DNA of 64,000 bases from Melastoma dodecandrum (GCA_029817715.1 JARUPY010000289.1:124001-188000); one strand, 5' to 3'. Shown: positions 44,471-53,747, numbered from the stretch's first letter. The notes: generated by a model from the letters alone, not told the origin. A program made the numbers and translations.

Positions 44471-45197
44471 ATGTCCCAGCGCAACGCCACCGTGGCCATC
44501 GTCGGCGCCGGCGACTTCATCGGTGCGGCGATCGCGAAGAAGTTCGCGGCGGAGGGCTTCATCGTCGTCGCCGGGCGCCGCAACGGCGACAAGCTGGCGC
44601 CGCTCGTCGCCGAGGTCGAGGCGGCGGGCGGAAAGATCGTCGGCCGGGCGCTCGACGCGCGCAAGGAAGAGGAGGTCGTCGCCTTCCTCGACGCGGCGGA
44701 GGCGATCGCGCCGCTCGAGGTGTGCATCTTCAACGTCGGCGCCAACGTGCAGTTTCCGCTGCTCGACACGACCGAGCGCGTGTTCCGCAAGGTCTGGGAA
44801 ATGGCGTGCTACGCGGGCTTTCTGACCGGGCGGGCGGCGGCTCAGGCGATGCTGCCGCGCGGCCGGGGTTCGATCTTCTTCACCGGCGCGACCGCCAGCG
44901 TGCGCGGCGGCAATGGCTACGCGGCCTTCGCCAGCGCCAAGTTCGGCCTGCGCGCGGTGGCGCAGAGCGATGGCGCGCGAACTCGGAGCGAAGAACATCC
45001 ACGTCGCCCATCTGATCATCGATTCCGGCGTCGACACCGCCTGGGTGCGCGAGCGCATGGCGCAGGGCGAGCGGCCGAAAGAGGTGACGCTGATGCGCCC
45101 GTCCGCCGTCGCCGAGGCCTATTGGGCGCTCTACCAGCAGCCGGAGGACGCCTGGACCGTCGAGCAGGAGATTCGGCCGTTTGATGAAACGTGGTGA
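44471..45197 (+). CDS. Short-chain dehydrogenase/reductase with FxxxK in place of YxxxK, frame broken
   Basis: About 241 residues. Cofactor-binding opening VAIVGAGDFIGAAIAKKFAAEG (modified TGxxxGxG), FNVGAN in place of NNAG, GSIFFTGATASVRGG, then GYAAFASAKFGLRA where the catalytic Tyr-x-x-x-Lys reads FASAK. After a frame change near 44968 the protein continues with ARELGAKNIHVAHLIIDSG to TGA 45195-45197. The Phe for Tyr change would impair normal SDR chemistry, though this motif is common in one branch of the family. Substrate unknown. Confidence 0.82.
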
Positions 45198-45207
45198 CCT
45201 GCCGCGC

Positions 45208-45363
45208 GACCCCTTCTCCCTCTTGCGGGAGAAGGTGGCCCCGCGCGGCGGGGCCGGATGAGGGGCGATGCCGCTTCTCTCATCTACACAGCCGAAACGG
45301 CAATCTCCCTCATCCCGACCCGACTTCGTCGGGCCACCTTCTCCCGCAAGCGGGAGAAGGAGG
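45208..45363. repeat. Family A palindromic repeat, inverted pair
   Basis: CCTTCTCCCTCTTGCGGGAG with CGCGCGGCGG and GGATGAGGGG, then the reverse partner CCCTCATCCCGACCCG ... CTTCTCCCGCAAGCGGGAGA. It lies between convergent genes, and its right half is inside the 3' end of the HxlR gene. Confidence 0.9.
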
Positions 45364-45859
45364 GCGCGTCCCGCTGCGGCGTGGGAGCGTGCACCATGTG
45401 CCGGGCATCCGCCGCACCGGGCCCCGGCAGAGCGTGGACGCCGCGCGCGTCGACGGGCTCGCCGCAGGCCGAGCAGGTGAGGACAGGGTCGAACAACGCG
45501 CCGCACGCCGCGTGGCGATGCAGCACGGGACGCCCTGCCTCGCCGGCCATGTGCGTGTCGCCCCAATGCACCATCGCCATGATCAAGGGGTAGAGGTCGC
45601 GGCCCTTCTCGGTCAGCCGGTACTCATGGCGCGTCGGGTTCGTCTGGTAGGCGATCTTGGCGAGGATCGACGCCGCGGTCAGCTTGCGCAGCCTGTCGGC
45701 GAGGATGCCGCGGCCGATGCCGAGGCGTTCCTGAAAATCCTCGAAGCGGCGTACGCGCAGGAAGCAGTCGCGCAGCACCAGCAGGGTCCAGCGGTCGCCG
45801 AGAATGGATAAGGTGCGTGCGAACGAGCAGGCCTCTCGGTCGAGGTCGTCCCAGCGCAC
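45284..45859 (-). CDS. HxlR-family transcriptional regulator
   Basis: 191 residues with the HxlR winged helix: CSFARTLSILGDRWTLLVLRDCFLRVRRFEDFQERLGIGRGILADRLRKL, then YRLTEKGRDLYPLIMAMVHWGD. A small Cys pair (LTCSACGEP) follows. The last 27 or so residues (SFSRLREKVARRSRVGMRE...) are encoded by the family A repeat, so the natural C-terminus has been replaced or extended by it. Starts 4 bases from the end of the HCCA isomerase-like gene upstream on the same strand, so it is likely in its operon. Confidence 0.87.
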   Translation of the reverse strand: MRWDDLDREACSFARTLSILGDRWTLLVLRDCFLRVRRFEDFQERLGIGRGILADRLRKLTAASILAKIAYQTNPTRHEYRLTEKGRDLYPLIMAMVHWGDTHMAGEAGRPVLHRHAACGALFDPVLTCSACGEPVDARGVHALPGPGAADARHMVHAPTPQRDAPSFSRLREKVARRSRVGMREIAVSAV

Positions 45860-45862
45860 CGC

Positions 45863-46471
45863 TTATCCGCCGCGCTGGTGCGCGATCTCCGCCTCGACGT
45901 CGGCGATGCGCTCCTTGCCGAAGAACATCTCCTCGCCGACGAAGAAGGTCGGCGCGCCGAAGGCGCCGCGCTCGTAGGCTTTCTGTGTCGCCTGCAGCAG
46001 CGCGTCCTTGATCGGCTGCTCCTGCGTCTTGGCGATGATCTCCTTGGCCGGGAGGCCGGCGTCGGCCAGCGCGTTGCCGATCACCTGCGGGTCGTCCATC
46101 TTCAGACCCTGTTCCCACATTGCGACGAACATCGCCTCGACATAGGCGGGGAAGACGTCGAGCGCCTGGGCGGCGTAGCAGCCGCGCATGAGATGGAGCG
46201 TGTTGACTGGGAAGTGCGGGTTGCTGCGAAAGGCATCGAGCTTGTGGCGCTCGACGAAGCGCTTCAGCTCGAGGTGCTGGTAGGCGAGCTTGTTCTTGAT
46301 CTCGGCATAGGCGGTGATCGGCGACTGGTTTCCGCTCAGCTTGAACAAGCCGCCGAGCAGGATCGGCGTGTACGTGAATTTTTCGCCGATGCGGCTCTCG
46401 ACCTCGGGCAGCACGCGATGCGCGAGATAGGCGTTGGGGCTGCCGAAATCGAAGATGAGCTCGGGGGTCAT
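45863..46471 (-). CDS. 2-hydroxychromene-2-carboxylate isomerase family (DsbA-like/GST kappa)
   Basis: 202 residues of the thioredoxin-fold GST-kappa/HCCA isomerase group. LIFDFGSPNAYLAHRVLP carries the catalytic Ser in place of the DsbA Cys; ARRGVAFGAPTFFVG-like RGAFGAPTFFVGEEMFFGKERI is the cis-Pro and C-terminal block. HCCA isomerases act in aromatic (naphthalene) breakdown, but many family members have unknown substrates, and no degradation cluster is near. Intact. Likely co-transcribed with the HxlR gene and divergent from folA. Confidence 0.85.
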   Translation of the reverse strand: MTPELIFDFGSPNAYLAHRVLPEVESRIGEKFTYTPILLGGLFKLSGNQSPITAYAEIKNKLAYQHLELKRFVERHKLDAFRSNPHFPVNTLHLMRGCYAAQALDVFPAYVEAMFVAMWEQGLKMDDPQVIGNALADAGLPAKEIIAKTQEQPIKDALLQATQKAYERGAFGAPTFFVGEEMFFGKERIADVEAEIAHQRGG

Positions 46472-46482
46472 GGGAGGCTCCG

Positions 46483-47053
46483 GTGCATTCTGATTCGGAA
46501 CCTAGTGGATTGACCGCGCATGGCAACCGCCCGCCGCTGGTGATCGTCGCCGCTGTCGGCCGGAACAGCGAGCTCGGGCGCGACGGCGTGCTGCCCTGGA
46601 CCCTGCCGGGCGATCTCGCGCATTTCCGCGCGCTGACCATGGGGCGGCCGATGATCATGGGCCGGCGCACCTGGGCCTCGATCGGCCGTCCGCTTCCGGG
46701 ACGCGAGAGCATCGTCGTCTCGCGCGACCCGGCGCTTGTCCTGCCGGACGGCGTGCTTCGCGCCGCCGACCCCCGACGCGGCGTTGGCGCTCGGAGTGGA
46801 GCGCGCGCGTGCGATGGGCGCGGCCTCGATCAGCCTGATCGGCGGCGCGACATTGTTTGCGGCGCTGATGCCGGCGACCGACCGGCTGGAGATAACGTTC
46901 GTCGATCTGGCGCCGGCCGCGGACACCTTCTTCCCACCGATCGATCCGAAGGTTTGGCGCGAGGTCGCCCGGACGCCGGCGCCGCGGCACGCGCGCGACG
47001 AGGCGGCTTACGTCTTCGCCACCTATGTCCGCGCCACAGACGATCCCGGCTGA
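46483..47053 (+). CDS. folA: Dihydrofolate reductase, frame broken
   Basis: Reduces dihydrofolate to tetrahydrofolate. About 175 residues: VIVAAVGRNSELGRDGVLPWTLPGDLAHFRALTMGRPMIMGRRTWASIGRPLPGR holds the substrate-binding WxLPxDLxxF and the NADPH loop; ISLIGGATLFAALMP and DTFFPPID follow. The CCCCC run 46770-46774 shifts the frame by one in between. The start is uncertain: GTG 46483 is in frame, while ATG 46520 would need one more base to reach the conserved strand. Downstream hflK-hflC order is common for alphaproteobacteria. Confidence 0.85.
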
Positions 47054-47283
47054 TCCGACTCGCGGGTGTCAGTTTGCTCGGTCGATGTCAGACAGTCGGC
47101 GTCGAACTCCCGTATCGTCTGCTTGCCGATGACGCCAGCCCTTGCGAAGCCTTCGATCATCTCGTGAACGGAAGCCGCGATCATCGCTCGTTTCGGACGG
47201 CACTCGTTTGTAGAGCGACCCCGCCTCCTGTAAGAGACGCCCGACGCCGGCCGACCGGCGGTGCGCCCGAGGACTGGTCGAAA

Positions 47284-48441
47284 ATGCCCTGGAATACAGG
47301 TGGCGGGAACGACGGCAACCAAGGCGGGGGCAGGGGAAGCGGCGGCGGCAACGGAGGCGGCGGCAACAACTGGAAGCCCGGCAATCCCGGCCCGTGGGGC
47401 CAGGGGCCGAGCGAGCCGAACCGGCCGGACCTCGCGAGCTGGTGGGGCGGGATCATCGGGCGCATCGGCGGCCTGACGCCGGGCGGCGGCATCGGCCTGC
47501 CTGGCATCCTCATCCTGGTCGTCCTCGGCATCGGCCTGTGGCTGCTGTCGGGCTTCTACACGATCGGGCCGAACCAGGTCGGCCTCAACCTCGTCTTCGG
47601 CAAGTACGAGGGCAAGACCGCGCCCGGCCTCAACTACAACTGGCCGTTCCCGGTCGGCCATGTCGAGAAGCTCAACGTCACCGACACCAACGCCGTCAAC
47701 GTTGGCTTCAAGACAGAGCCCGACTATTCGCGGCCGAACTCGACGATCCAGGTCGACAAGCCGGAAGAGAGCCTGATGCTCACCGGGGACGACAACATCG
47801 CCGACGTGAAGTTCCGCGTGATCTGGCAGATCGATCCGTCGCGGCCGGAGGACTTCGCGTTCAACGTCGCCGAGCCGCGCGAGACGGTGAAGGCGGTGGC
47901 CGAAAGCGCGATGCGCGAGGTGATCGGCCAAAGCCAGATCCAGGACATCCTGACCGCCGGCCGCAAGGTGATCGAGCCCAAGGTGCAGAAGCTCATGCAG
48001 AGCATCCTCGAATCCTACAAGGCCGGCGTGCTGGTGCTGCAGGTGCAATTGCAATCGGTCGATCCGCCGGCCGACGTCATCGCCTCGTTCCGCGATGTGA
48101 CGGCGGCGCAGCAGGATCAGAACCGCGCCCGCAACGAGGCCGAGGCCTACGCCAACCAGAAGGTGCCCGAGGCCCGCGGCCAGGCGGCCCAGCTGATCCA
48201 GGCGGCCGAGGGCTACAAGCTCCAGACGGTGGCCGAGGCGCGCGGCCAGGCAGCGCGCTTCGACCAGGTCTACGAGCAATACAAGAACGCGCCCGACGTC
48301 ACCCGCGAGCGCATCTACATCGAGACGATGCAGTCGATCTTCGGCAAGACCGACAACGTGATCATCGACGATCCGGCCTCGAAGGGCGGCGTCGTGCCCT
48401 TCCTGCCGCTGCCGCAGCTGAGAACCGGAGGCACGCCATGA
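47284..48441 (+). CDS. hflK: FtsH protease modulator HflK
   Basis: Membrane SPFH/band-7 protein that with HflC surrounds and regulates FtsH. 385 residues: Gly/Asn-rich cytoplasmic N-terminus (about 4-55), one membrane helix (about 75-97, LPGILILVVLGIGLWLLSGFYTI), band-7 domain (about 98-290, GPNQVGLNLVFGKY, IWQIDPSRPEDFAFNV), and a long helical region with Glu/Ala/Gln repeats. Intact. Overlaps hflC by ATGA. Confidence 0.93.
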   Translation: MPWNTGGGNDGNQGGGRGSGGGNGGGGNNWKPGNPGPWGQGPSEPNRPDLASWWGGIIGRIGGLTPGGGIGLPGILILVVLGIGLWLLSGFYTIGPNQVGLNLVFGKYEGKTAPGLNYNWPFPVGHVEKLNVTDTNAVNVGFKTEPDYSRPNSTIQVDKPEESLMLTGDDNIADVKFRVIWQIDPSRPEDFAFNVAEPRETVKAVAESAMREVIGQSQIQDILTAGRKVIEPKVQKLMQSILESYKAGVLVLQVQLQSVDPPADVIASFRDVTAAQQDQNRARNEAEAYANQKVPEARGQAAQLIQAAEGYKLQTVAEARGQAARFDQVYEQYKNAPDVTRERIYIETMQSIFGKTDNVIIDDPASKGGVVPFLPLPQLRTGGTP

Positions 48442-49376
48442 GGGACTATGGCACCTTCGGCGTGGTCGCGGCGATCGTCGTCGTGCTCTTCGTCGTCTTC
48501 ACCGGCACGTTCCAGGTCGCCCAGACCGAGCAGGCGCTGGTGCTGCGCTTCGGCGAGCCGGTCGAGGGGCGCGGGCTCGTCAACGATCCCGGGCTGCACT
48601 TCAAGCTGCCGCTGGTCGAGAACGTGATCGTCCGCTCGAACCAGATCCTGAACCTGGAATCGCCGAACCAGGAGGTGCTCGCCTCCGACAACACGCGCAT
48701 CCAGGTCGACGCCTTCCTGCGCTACCGGATCGTCGATCTGCTCAAGTTCTACCAGTCGGTGCAGACGGTCGATCGCGCCAACAACCAGCTCGGCTATGTC
48801 CTGAACTCGGCGATCCGCCGCGTGCTGGGCGACGCCGGGCTGCCCGACATCGTGCGCTACGACCGCCAGGGGCTGATGGACAAGATCCGTGTCGAGGTGA
48901 ACGCCGAGACCGAGCGGCTCGGGATCGACGCGGTCGATGTGCGCATCCGCCGGGCGGATCTGCCGGAACAGATCTCCGAACAGGTCTACCAGCGCATGAA
49001 CTCCGAGCGCGCCCGCGAGGCGGCGAGCTACCGCGCGCAGGGCCAGCAGGAGGCGGCCACGATCCGCGCCAAGGCCGACCGCGAGGCGGTGGTCCTCATC
49101 GGCGACGCCCAGGAGAAGGCCGACAAGACGCGGGGCGAAGGCGAGGCGACGCGCAACAAGATCTTCGCCGAGGCCTACGGGCGTGACCCGGACTTCTTCG
49201 CCTTCTACCGGCTGATGAATGCCTATAATGACGCGCTGCGCGGCCCGAACACGCGCCTCGTGCTGACGCCGGGCAGCGCGAACGAGTTCTTCCGTTTCTT
49301 CAAGTCGCCGACGAGCGCGACGCCACTGCCGAAGCCGCCGGAGGTGCCCTCGGGGCAGCCATCGGCGTCGCGGTGA
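48438..49376 (+). CDS. hflC: FtsH protease modulator HflC
   Basis: Partner of HflK. 312 residues: N-terminal membrane helix (about 5-27), band-7 domain with QTEQALVLRFGEPV, HFKLPLVENVI, DAFLRYRIVDLLKFYQSV, and the coiled-coil ERAREAASYRAQGQQEAATIRAKADREAVVLIGDAQ, ending in the FYRLMNAYNDAL hallmark. Slightly Pro-rich tail. Translationally coupled to hflK. Intact. Confidence 0.93.
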   Translation: MRDYGTFGVVAAIVVVLFVVFTGTFQVAQTEQALVLRFGEPVEGRGLVNDPGLHFKLPLVENVIVRSNQILNLESPNQEVLASDNTRIQVDAFLRYRIVDLLKFYQSVQTVDRANNQLGYVLNSAIRRVLGDAGLPDIVRYDRQGLMDKIRVEVNAETERLGIDAVDVRIRRADLPEQISEQVYQRMNSERAREAASYRAQGQQEAATIRAKADREAVVLIGDAQEKADKTRGEGEATRNKIFAEAYGRDPDFFAFYRLMNAYNDALRGPNTRLVLTPGSANEFFRFFKSPTSATPLPKPPEVPSGQPSASR

Positions 49377-49749
49377 GTCCGCTCGCCTCGACTACTTTCG
49401 TCGGCGCGCCAGAGCGCGTGAATGGCCGATGAACAGGGCGTCAAGCATAAGCAATTCCGGCCCGGTCTTGGTTCGGTCTTGGCTCGTCGGCGCGATAATA
49501 TAAGTCGGAGCGATCTGGCCGGGGGACGAAGCAAATCCCGATTTGACGTGGCCCTCGACATGTCTCATCTTGCCATCACGGATTCATGTACGGCCCTTGC
49601 CACATTTCAGCCGCCAACCGCGCTGAGGGTGTGGCACGGGCAACCCGGTCGAGCAGGACATGGTCGCCCGGACCATGTCACCGTAACGCTCGCCGGATGC
49701 CGAGATCGGTCGCCGACCCCCGACGGCCCTGATAGAGCGTGAGACATCG
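49377..49749. other. Intergenic region upstream of chvI
   Basis: About 370 bases without a supported gene. An AT-rich patch GATAATATAAG at 49494-49504 could be a -10 element, but no good -35 lies at proper distance. The promoter for chvI probably lies here. No hairpin terminator for hflC was evident. Confidence 0.4.
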
Positions 49750-50445
49750 ATGCCGAACATTGCCCTCGTCGACGACGACAGAAACATCCTCACCTCGGTG
49801 TCATTGACTCTGGAAGCGGAAGGCTACCGCGTCCAGACCTACACGGACGGCGCGGCGGCGCTGGACGGGCTCAAGACCAACCCGCCCGATCTCGCCATCT
49901 TCGACATCAAGATGCCGCGCATGGACGGCATGGAGCTGCTCCGCCGGCTGAGACAGAAATCCGATCTGCCCGTCATCTTTCTCACATCGAAGGACGAGGA
50001 GATCGACGAGCTGTTCGGCCTCAAGATGGGCGCAGACGACTTCATCCGGAAGCCGTTCTCCCAGCGCCTGCTGGTGGAGCGCGTCAAGGCCATCCTGCGC
50101 CGCGCCAATCCCAAGGAGGCGGCGGCCCAGAAGGAATCGGAGGCCAAGCTCCTCGAGCGCGGCCTCCTGAAGATGGATCCCGAGCGTCACACCTGCACCT
50201 GGAAGAACGATCCGGTTGTCCTGACGGTGACCGAGTTCCTCATCCTCCAGGCGCTCGCGACGCGGCCGGGCGTGGTAAAAAGCCGTAACGCCCTGATGGA
50301 TGCCGCCTACGACGACCAAGTGTATGTAGACGATCGGACAATCGACAGCCACATCAAGCGGCTTCGCAAGAAGTTCAAGGTCGTCGACGACGACTTCGAG
50401 ATGATCGAGACCTTGTATGGCGTCGGTTATCGGTTCAAGGAATAG
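49750..50445 (+). CDS. chvI: Response regulator ChvI
   Basis: OmpR-class regulator of envelope, exopolysaccharide and acid responses in rhizobia. 231 residues: receiver with LVDDDRN, Asp in [41 protein letters not shown]; winged helix with [53 protein letters not shown], a hallmark ChvI segment. Paired with ChvG downstream. Intact. Confidence 0.95.
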   Translation: MPNIALVDDDRNILTSVSLTLEAEGYRVQTYTDGAAALDGLKTNPPDLAIFDIKMPRMDGMELLRRLRQKSDLPVIFLTSKDEEIDELFGLKMGADDFIRKPFSQRLLVERVKAILRRANPKEAAAQKESEAKLLERGLLKMDPERHTCTWKNDPVVLTVTEFLILQALATRPGVVKSRNALMDAAYDDQVYVDDRTIDSHIKRLRKKFKVVDDDFEMIETLYGVGYRFKE

Positions 50446-50503
50446 CGCGGACCGCGCTTCCCTCGCGACCTCCGCATAAATTCGCCTTCGGGGGCCCCTC
50501 GCG

Positions 50504-52384
50504 TTGACCGTCGACGCCTATCAGGGTCCGGCGCTGGTCGCCGGGCTCATGCGCAGGACGCGCCGGATCAGGCGCGGCACCATACGGCGCGGCAGGACGA
50601 TCACCCGCGACATGTCGGCGCGGTTCGCCTCCTCGCTCACGCGCCGCATCGTCTTCCTCAACCTTGGCGGTCTGGTCGCGCTGGCGGTCGGCTTCCTCTA
50701 CGTCAACCAGTTCCGCGAGGGCCTGATCGACGCGCGCGTGCAGAGCCTGCAGACGCAGGGCGAGATCATCGCGGCTGCGATCTCGGCCTCCGCCAGCGTC
50801 GATACGGATGCGATCAAGGTCGACCCCGAGAAGTTGCTGCAGCTCTCGCCGGGCACCGGCAAGCTGCCCGACGAGAGCCCGAGCCTCGAGTTCTCGATCA
50901 ATCCCGAGCGGGTCGGCCCGGTGCTGCGCCGCCTCGTCCTGCCGACGCGCACCCGCGCGCGCATCTTCGACCGTGACGGCTACCTCTTGCTGGACTCGCG
51001 CTCGCTCAGCCGGCGCGGCGTCATCCGCGCCGATCCGCCGGCCCCGCAGACAGCTGCTCCCGCCGCGCAGCCGGACGAGGCGCTGACGTTGATCGAGCGC
51101 ACCTGGAACGCGGTCAAGGGCCGTTTCGGCCATGCCGATCCGCCGCCCACCGAGGAATTCGCCGGCCGCAACGGCAAGAATTTCCCCGAGGTCGCCGCCG
51201 CGCTCGGCGGCGACGTGCAGAGCGTGGTCCGGGTCGACGCGCGGGGCGGCACGATCATCTCGGTCGCCGTGCCGATCCAGGCCCAGCGCGCCGTGAAGGG
51301 CGTGCTGCTGCTCTCGACCTTGAGCGGCGACATCGATTCGATCATCGCCGCCGAGCGCTGGGCGATCGTGCGCATCTTCCTCGTCTCGGCGGCGATCATG
51401 TTCCTGTTGTCGCTGCTGCTCGCAGGCACCATCGCCGAGCCGATGCGCCGGCTCGCCGAAGCGGCAGACCGCGTGCGGCGCGGCACCAAATCGCGGCAGG
51501 AGATCCCGGATTTCACGTCGCGCGCCGATGAGATCGGTCATCTCTCCGGTTCGCTGCGCGACATGACCAAGGCGCTCTATTCCCGCATGGAGGCGACCGA
51601 GAGCTTCGCCGCCGACGTGGCCCACGAACTCAAGAACCCGCTGACCTCGCTGCGCAGCGCGGTCGAGACGCTGCCGATCGCCAAGACCGAGAATTCGCGC
51701 GAGCGCCTCCTCGCCATCATGCAGCACGACGTGCGCCGGCTCGACCGGCTCATCAGCGACATTTCCGACGCCTCGCGGCTCGACGCCGAAATGGCGCGCG
51801 CCGACAACCGCGACGTCAACCTCGTGCAGGTGCTCGAGGCGGTGGTCGCCGTGGCCAACGCCATCGCCAAGGACGACGTCAAGGTGACCTTGGAGCTGAC
51901 GCGCCCGCGCGAGGACGAGGACCCGACACCCTTCACGGTGCAGGGCTACGATTCGCGGCTCGGCCAGGTGGTCAACAACCTCATCGACAACGCGCGCAGC
52001 TTCTCGCCGACGGGGGGGAGGGTGAGCGTCACGATGCGCCTTGTGCGCAAGGCCGCGCCGGCGCCGTCGCGGCGCGGCTACGAGATTATCGTCGACGACG
52101 ACGGCCCGGGCATCCCGGCTGATGCCTTCGAACGCATCTTCGAGCGCTTCTACACCGACCGGCCCGATCAGGGGTTTGGGCAGAATTCCGGTCTGGGCCT
52201 GTCGATCTCGCGTCAGATCATCGAGGCGCACGGCGGACAAATCGTCGCGGAGAATCGCACCGAGCCGGTCGAGAACCGGCTCGTACCGTCGGATGAGCCC
52301 TCGGATGAAGAAGAGGACGAGCTGCCGCGCGTGCTCGGCGCGCGCTTCACGGTCTGGCTCCCGGCTGCCTGCGATGCTCGCTGA
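50504..52384 (+). CDS. chvG: Sensor histidine kinase ChvG (ExoS)
   Basis: Inner-membrane partner of ChvI. Up to 626 residues from TTG 50504; ATG 50549 or 50612 may be the true start since the N-terminus is just basic. Membrane helices near 45-65 and 290-315 flank a periplasmic domain with RTRARIFDRDGYLLLDSR. HAMP follows, then phosphoacceptor FAADVAHELKNPLTSLRSAVETL, N box NNLIDNARSFSPTGG, G boxes DDDGPGIP and GLGLSISRQI. An acidic insert (PSDEPSDEEEDELP) lies before the last strand. Intact. Confidence 0.93.
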   Translation: MTVDAYQGPALVAGLMRRTRRIRRGTIRRGRTITRDMSARFASSLTRRIVFLNLGGLVALAVGFLYVNQFREGLIDARVQSLQTQGEIIAAAISASASVDTDAIKVDPEKLLQLSPGTGKLPDESPSLEFSINPERVGPVLRRLVLPTRTRARIFDRDGYLLLDSRSLSRRGVIRADPPAPQTAAPAAQPDEALTLIERTWNAVKGRFGHADPPPTEEFAGRNGKNFPEVAAALGGDVQSVVRVDARGGTIISVAVPIQAQRAVKGVLLLSTLSGDIDSIIAAERWAIVRIFLVSAAIMFLLSLLLAGTIAEPMRRLAEAADRVRRGTKSRQEIPDFTSRADEIGHLSGSLRDMTKALYSRMEATESFAADVAHELKNPLTSLRSAVETLPIAKTENSRERLLAIMQHDVRRLDRLISDISDASRLDAEMARADNRDVNLVQVLEAVVAVANAIAKDDVKVTLELTRPREDEDPTPFTVQGYDSRLGQVVNNLIDNARSFSPTGGRVSVTMRLVRKAAPAPSRRGYEIIVDDDGPGIPADAFERIFERFYTDRPDQGFGQNSGLGLSISRQIIEAHGGQIVAENRTEPVENRLVPSDEPSDEEEDELPRVLGARFTVWLPAACDAR

Positions 52385-52871
52385 CTCGCCCGTCGCCGAG
52401 CTGGCGGTGCATGCGAGCGCGGTGACGATCGGCGGTCGCGCGCTGTTGATCCGGGGTCCGTCGCGGTCCGGCAAGAGCCGGCTGGCCGTGGCGCTCGTGG
52501 CAGCCTCGACCCGGCGCCGGCCCATCTTGCTTCTCGGGGACGACCGTATCCTGCTGCGGGGGACGGGCGCCCGCCTGGTCGCCCGCCCGCATCCGCGTAT
52601 CGCCGGCTTCATCGAGCGGCGCGGGCTCGGGATCGTGGCGATGCCCTTCGCGCCGGTGGCGCCGGTCGCCGCGATCGTCGAGCTGGGAGCTGTCGAGACC
52701 TGCGACGATCCGCTGAAAAACTTTCCCAGATTGCGAATCGTTAATTCCTCGAGGACCGGCGTCGCATGCGATGATGCGACCAAGCTGGTGCTCGGCTGGT
52801 GGGACCGCGACTTGCGCGTCACACCGGCCCCGGAAAGCGGCCCGCGAGCCGGCGCGACCGCAAAAAACTAG
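52374..52871 (+). CDS. hprK: Short HPr kinase/phosphorylase HprK
   Basis: Alphaproteobacterial short form (165 residues) lacking the N-terminal domain of Gram-positive HprK. It carries VHASAVTIGGRALLIRGPSRSGKSRLAVAL with P-loop GPSRSGKS, ILLLGDDRI (Asp), and MPFAPVAPVAAIVEL. It phosphorylates HPr on Ser. Overlaps chvG by 11 bases, and with EIIA and HPr forms the conserved chvI-chvG-hprK-EIIA-HPr block of the order. Confidence 0.88.
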   Translation: MLADSPVAELAVHASAVTIGGRALLIRGPSRSGKSRLAVALVAASTRRRPILLLGDDRILLRGTGARLVARPHPRIAGFIERRGLGIVAMPFAPVAPVAAIVELGAVETCDDPLKNFPRLRIVNSSRTGVACDDATKLVLGWWDRDLRVTPAPESGPRAGATAKN

Positions 52872-53041
52872 AATTGGTAAGAAGCCGAGTTGATATATAT
52901 CGCGTTCGCGGCGGTTTCGCGGAAGCTTATGAGAGTGCTGCCTTTGGAAAAGCGTCGGACGATGACCGGCGAGACATCGGCGCCACGATGGGTATGCGCC
53001 AGGTGTATATGCGCGAAGCGTAAACGGGCGGGCGGGCAGCC

Positions 53042-53443
53042 ATGATCGGCATGGTCCTCGTCACGCACGGAGAGCTTGCGACGCAGTTTCGCGCCGCCCT
53101 CGAGCATGTCGTCGGCCCCCAGAAGCAGGTCGCCACCATCTCTATCGGACCCGAGGACGATATGGAGCGCCGCCGCGACGATATCCTCGATGCCGTCAAC
53201 AGGGTCGACAGCGGCGACGGCGTCGTTCTGCTCACCGACATGTTCGGCGGCACACCTTCCAATCTCGCGATCTCGGTGATGAACGGCGCGCATGTCGAGG
53301 TCGTCGCGGGGATCAATCTCCCGATGCTGATCAAGCTCGCCTCCGTGCGCGATGCTGCCAGCCTCGAGCAGGCGGTCATCCAGGCGCAGGATGCCGGCCG
53401 CAAGTACATCTACGTGGCGAGCCGTGTGCTCGCTGGCAAATGA
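53042..53443 (+). CDS. PTS mannose-type EIIA domain protein (EIIA-Man)
   Basis: 133 residues. His about 9 in MVLVTHGELATQ is the phosphorylation site; DSGDGVVLLTDMFGGTPSNLA and NLPMLIKLAS are EIIA-Man motifs. No EIIB or EIIC is encoded nearby, so it likely signals rather than transports sugar, as in the incomplete PTS of rhizobia (relay EI-Ntr, HPr, EIIA). Followed 13 bases later by HPr. Intact. Confidence 0.92.
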   Translation: MIGMVLVTHGELATQFRAALEHVVGPQKQVATISIGPEDDMERRRDDILDAVNRVDSGDGVVLLTDMFGGTPSNLAISVMNGAHVEVVAGINLPMLIKLASVRDAASLEQAVIQAQDAGRKYIYVASRVLAGK

Positions 53444-53456
53444 GGATGGCCGGCAC

Positions 53457-53747
53457 ATGAGCGCCGGCGAGGCCGAAATCCTCATGCGCGAGATTGCAAT
53501 CATCAATCGAAAAGGCCTGCACGCGCGCGCGACCGCGAAGTTCGTGCAATGCGTCGACAGATTCGACGCCGAGATCACGGTCACCCGCTGCGGCGAAACG
53601 GTCGGCGGCGATTCGATCATGGGGATCCTGACGCTCGGCGCCGGCGTTGGGTCGACGATCGTCGTGACCGCGGAGGGGCCTCAGGCGAAGGAGGTGCTCG
53701 ACGCCCTCACGTCGCTGATCTCTTATCGCTTTGGCGAGGACGAGTAG
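53457..53747 (+). CDS. ptsH: Phosphocarrier protein HPr
   Basis: 96 residues. REIAIINRKGLHARATAKFV has the His (about 22) phosphorylated from PEP via EI. GETVGGDSIMGILTLGAG includes the regulatory Ser recognised by HprK, and GPQAKEVLDALTSLI ends the fold. ATG 53457 follows the EIIA stop. Its 3' end overlaps the convergent small acidic protein by 41 bases. Intact. Confidence 0.92.
   Translation: MSAGEAEILMREIAIINRKGLHARATAKFVQCVDRFDAEITVTRCGETVGGDSIMGILTLGAGVGSTIVVTAEGPQAKEVLDALTSLISYRFGEDE

Noticed and set aside
8848..45363. CRISPR array or spacer structure from the repeated elements
   Set aside because: Copies are kilobases apart, inverted and palindromic, with no regular spacers or cas genes.
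52799..53023. Frame between hprK and the EIIA gene
   Set aside because: Overlaps the end of hprK and lacks a ribosome site or recognisable product.
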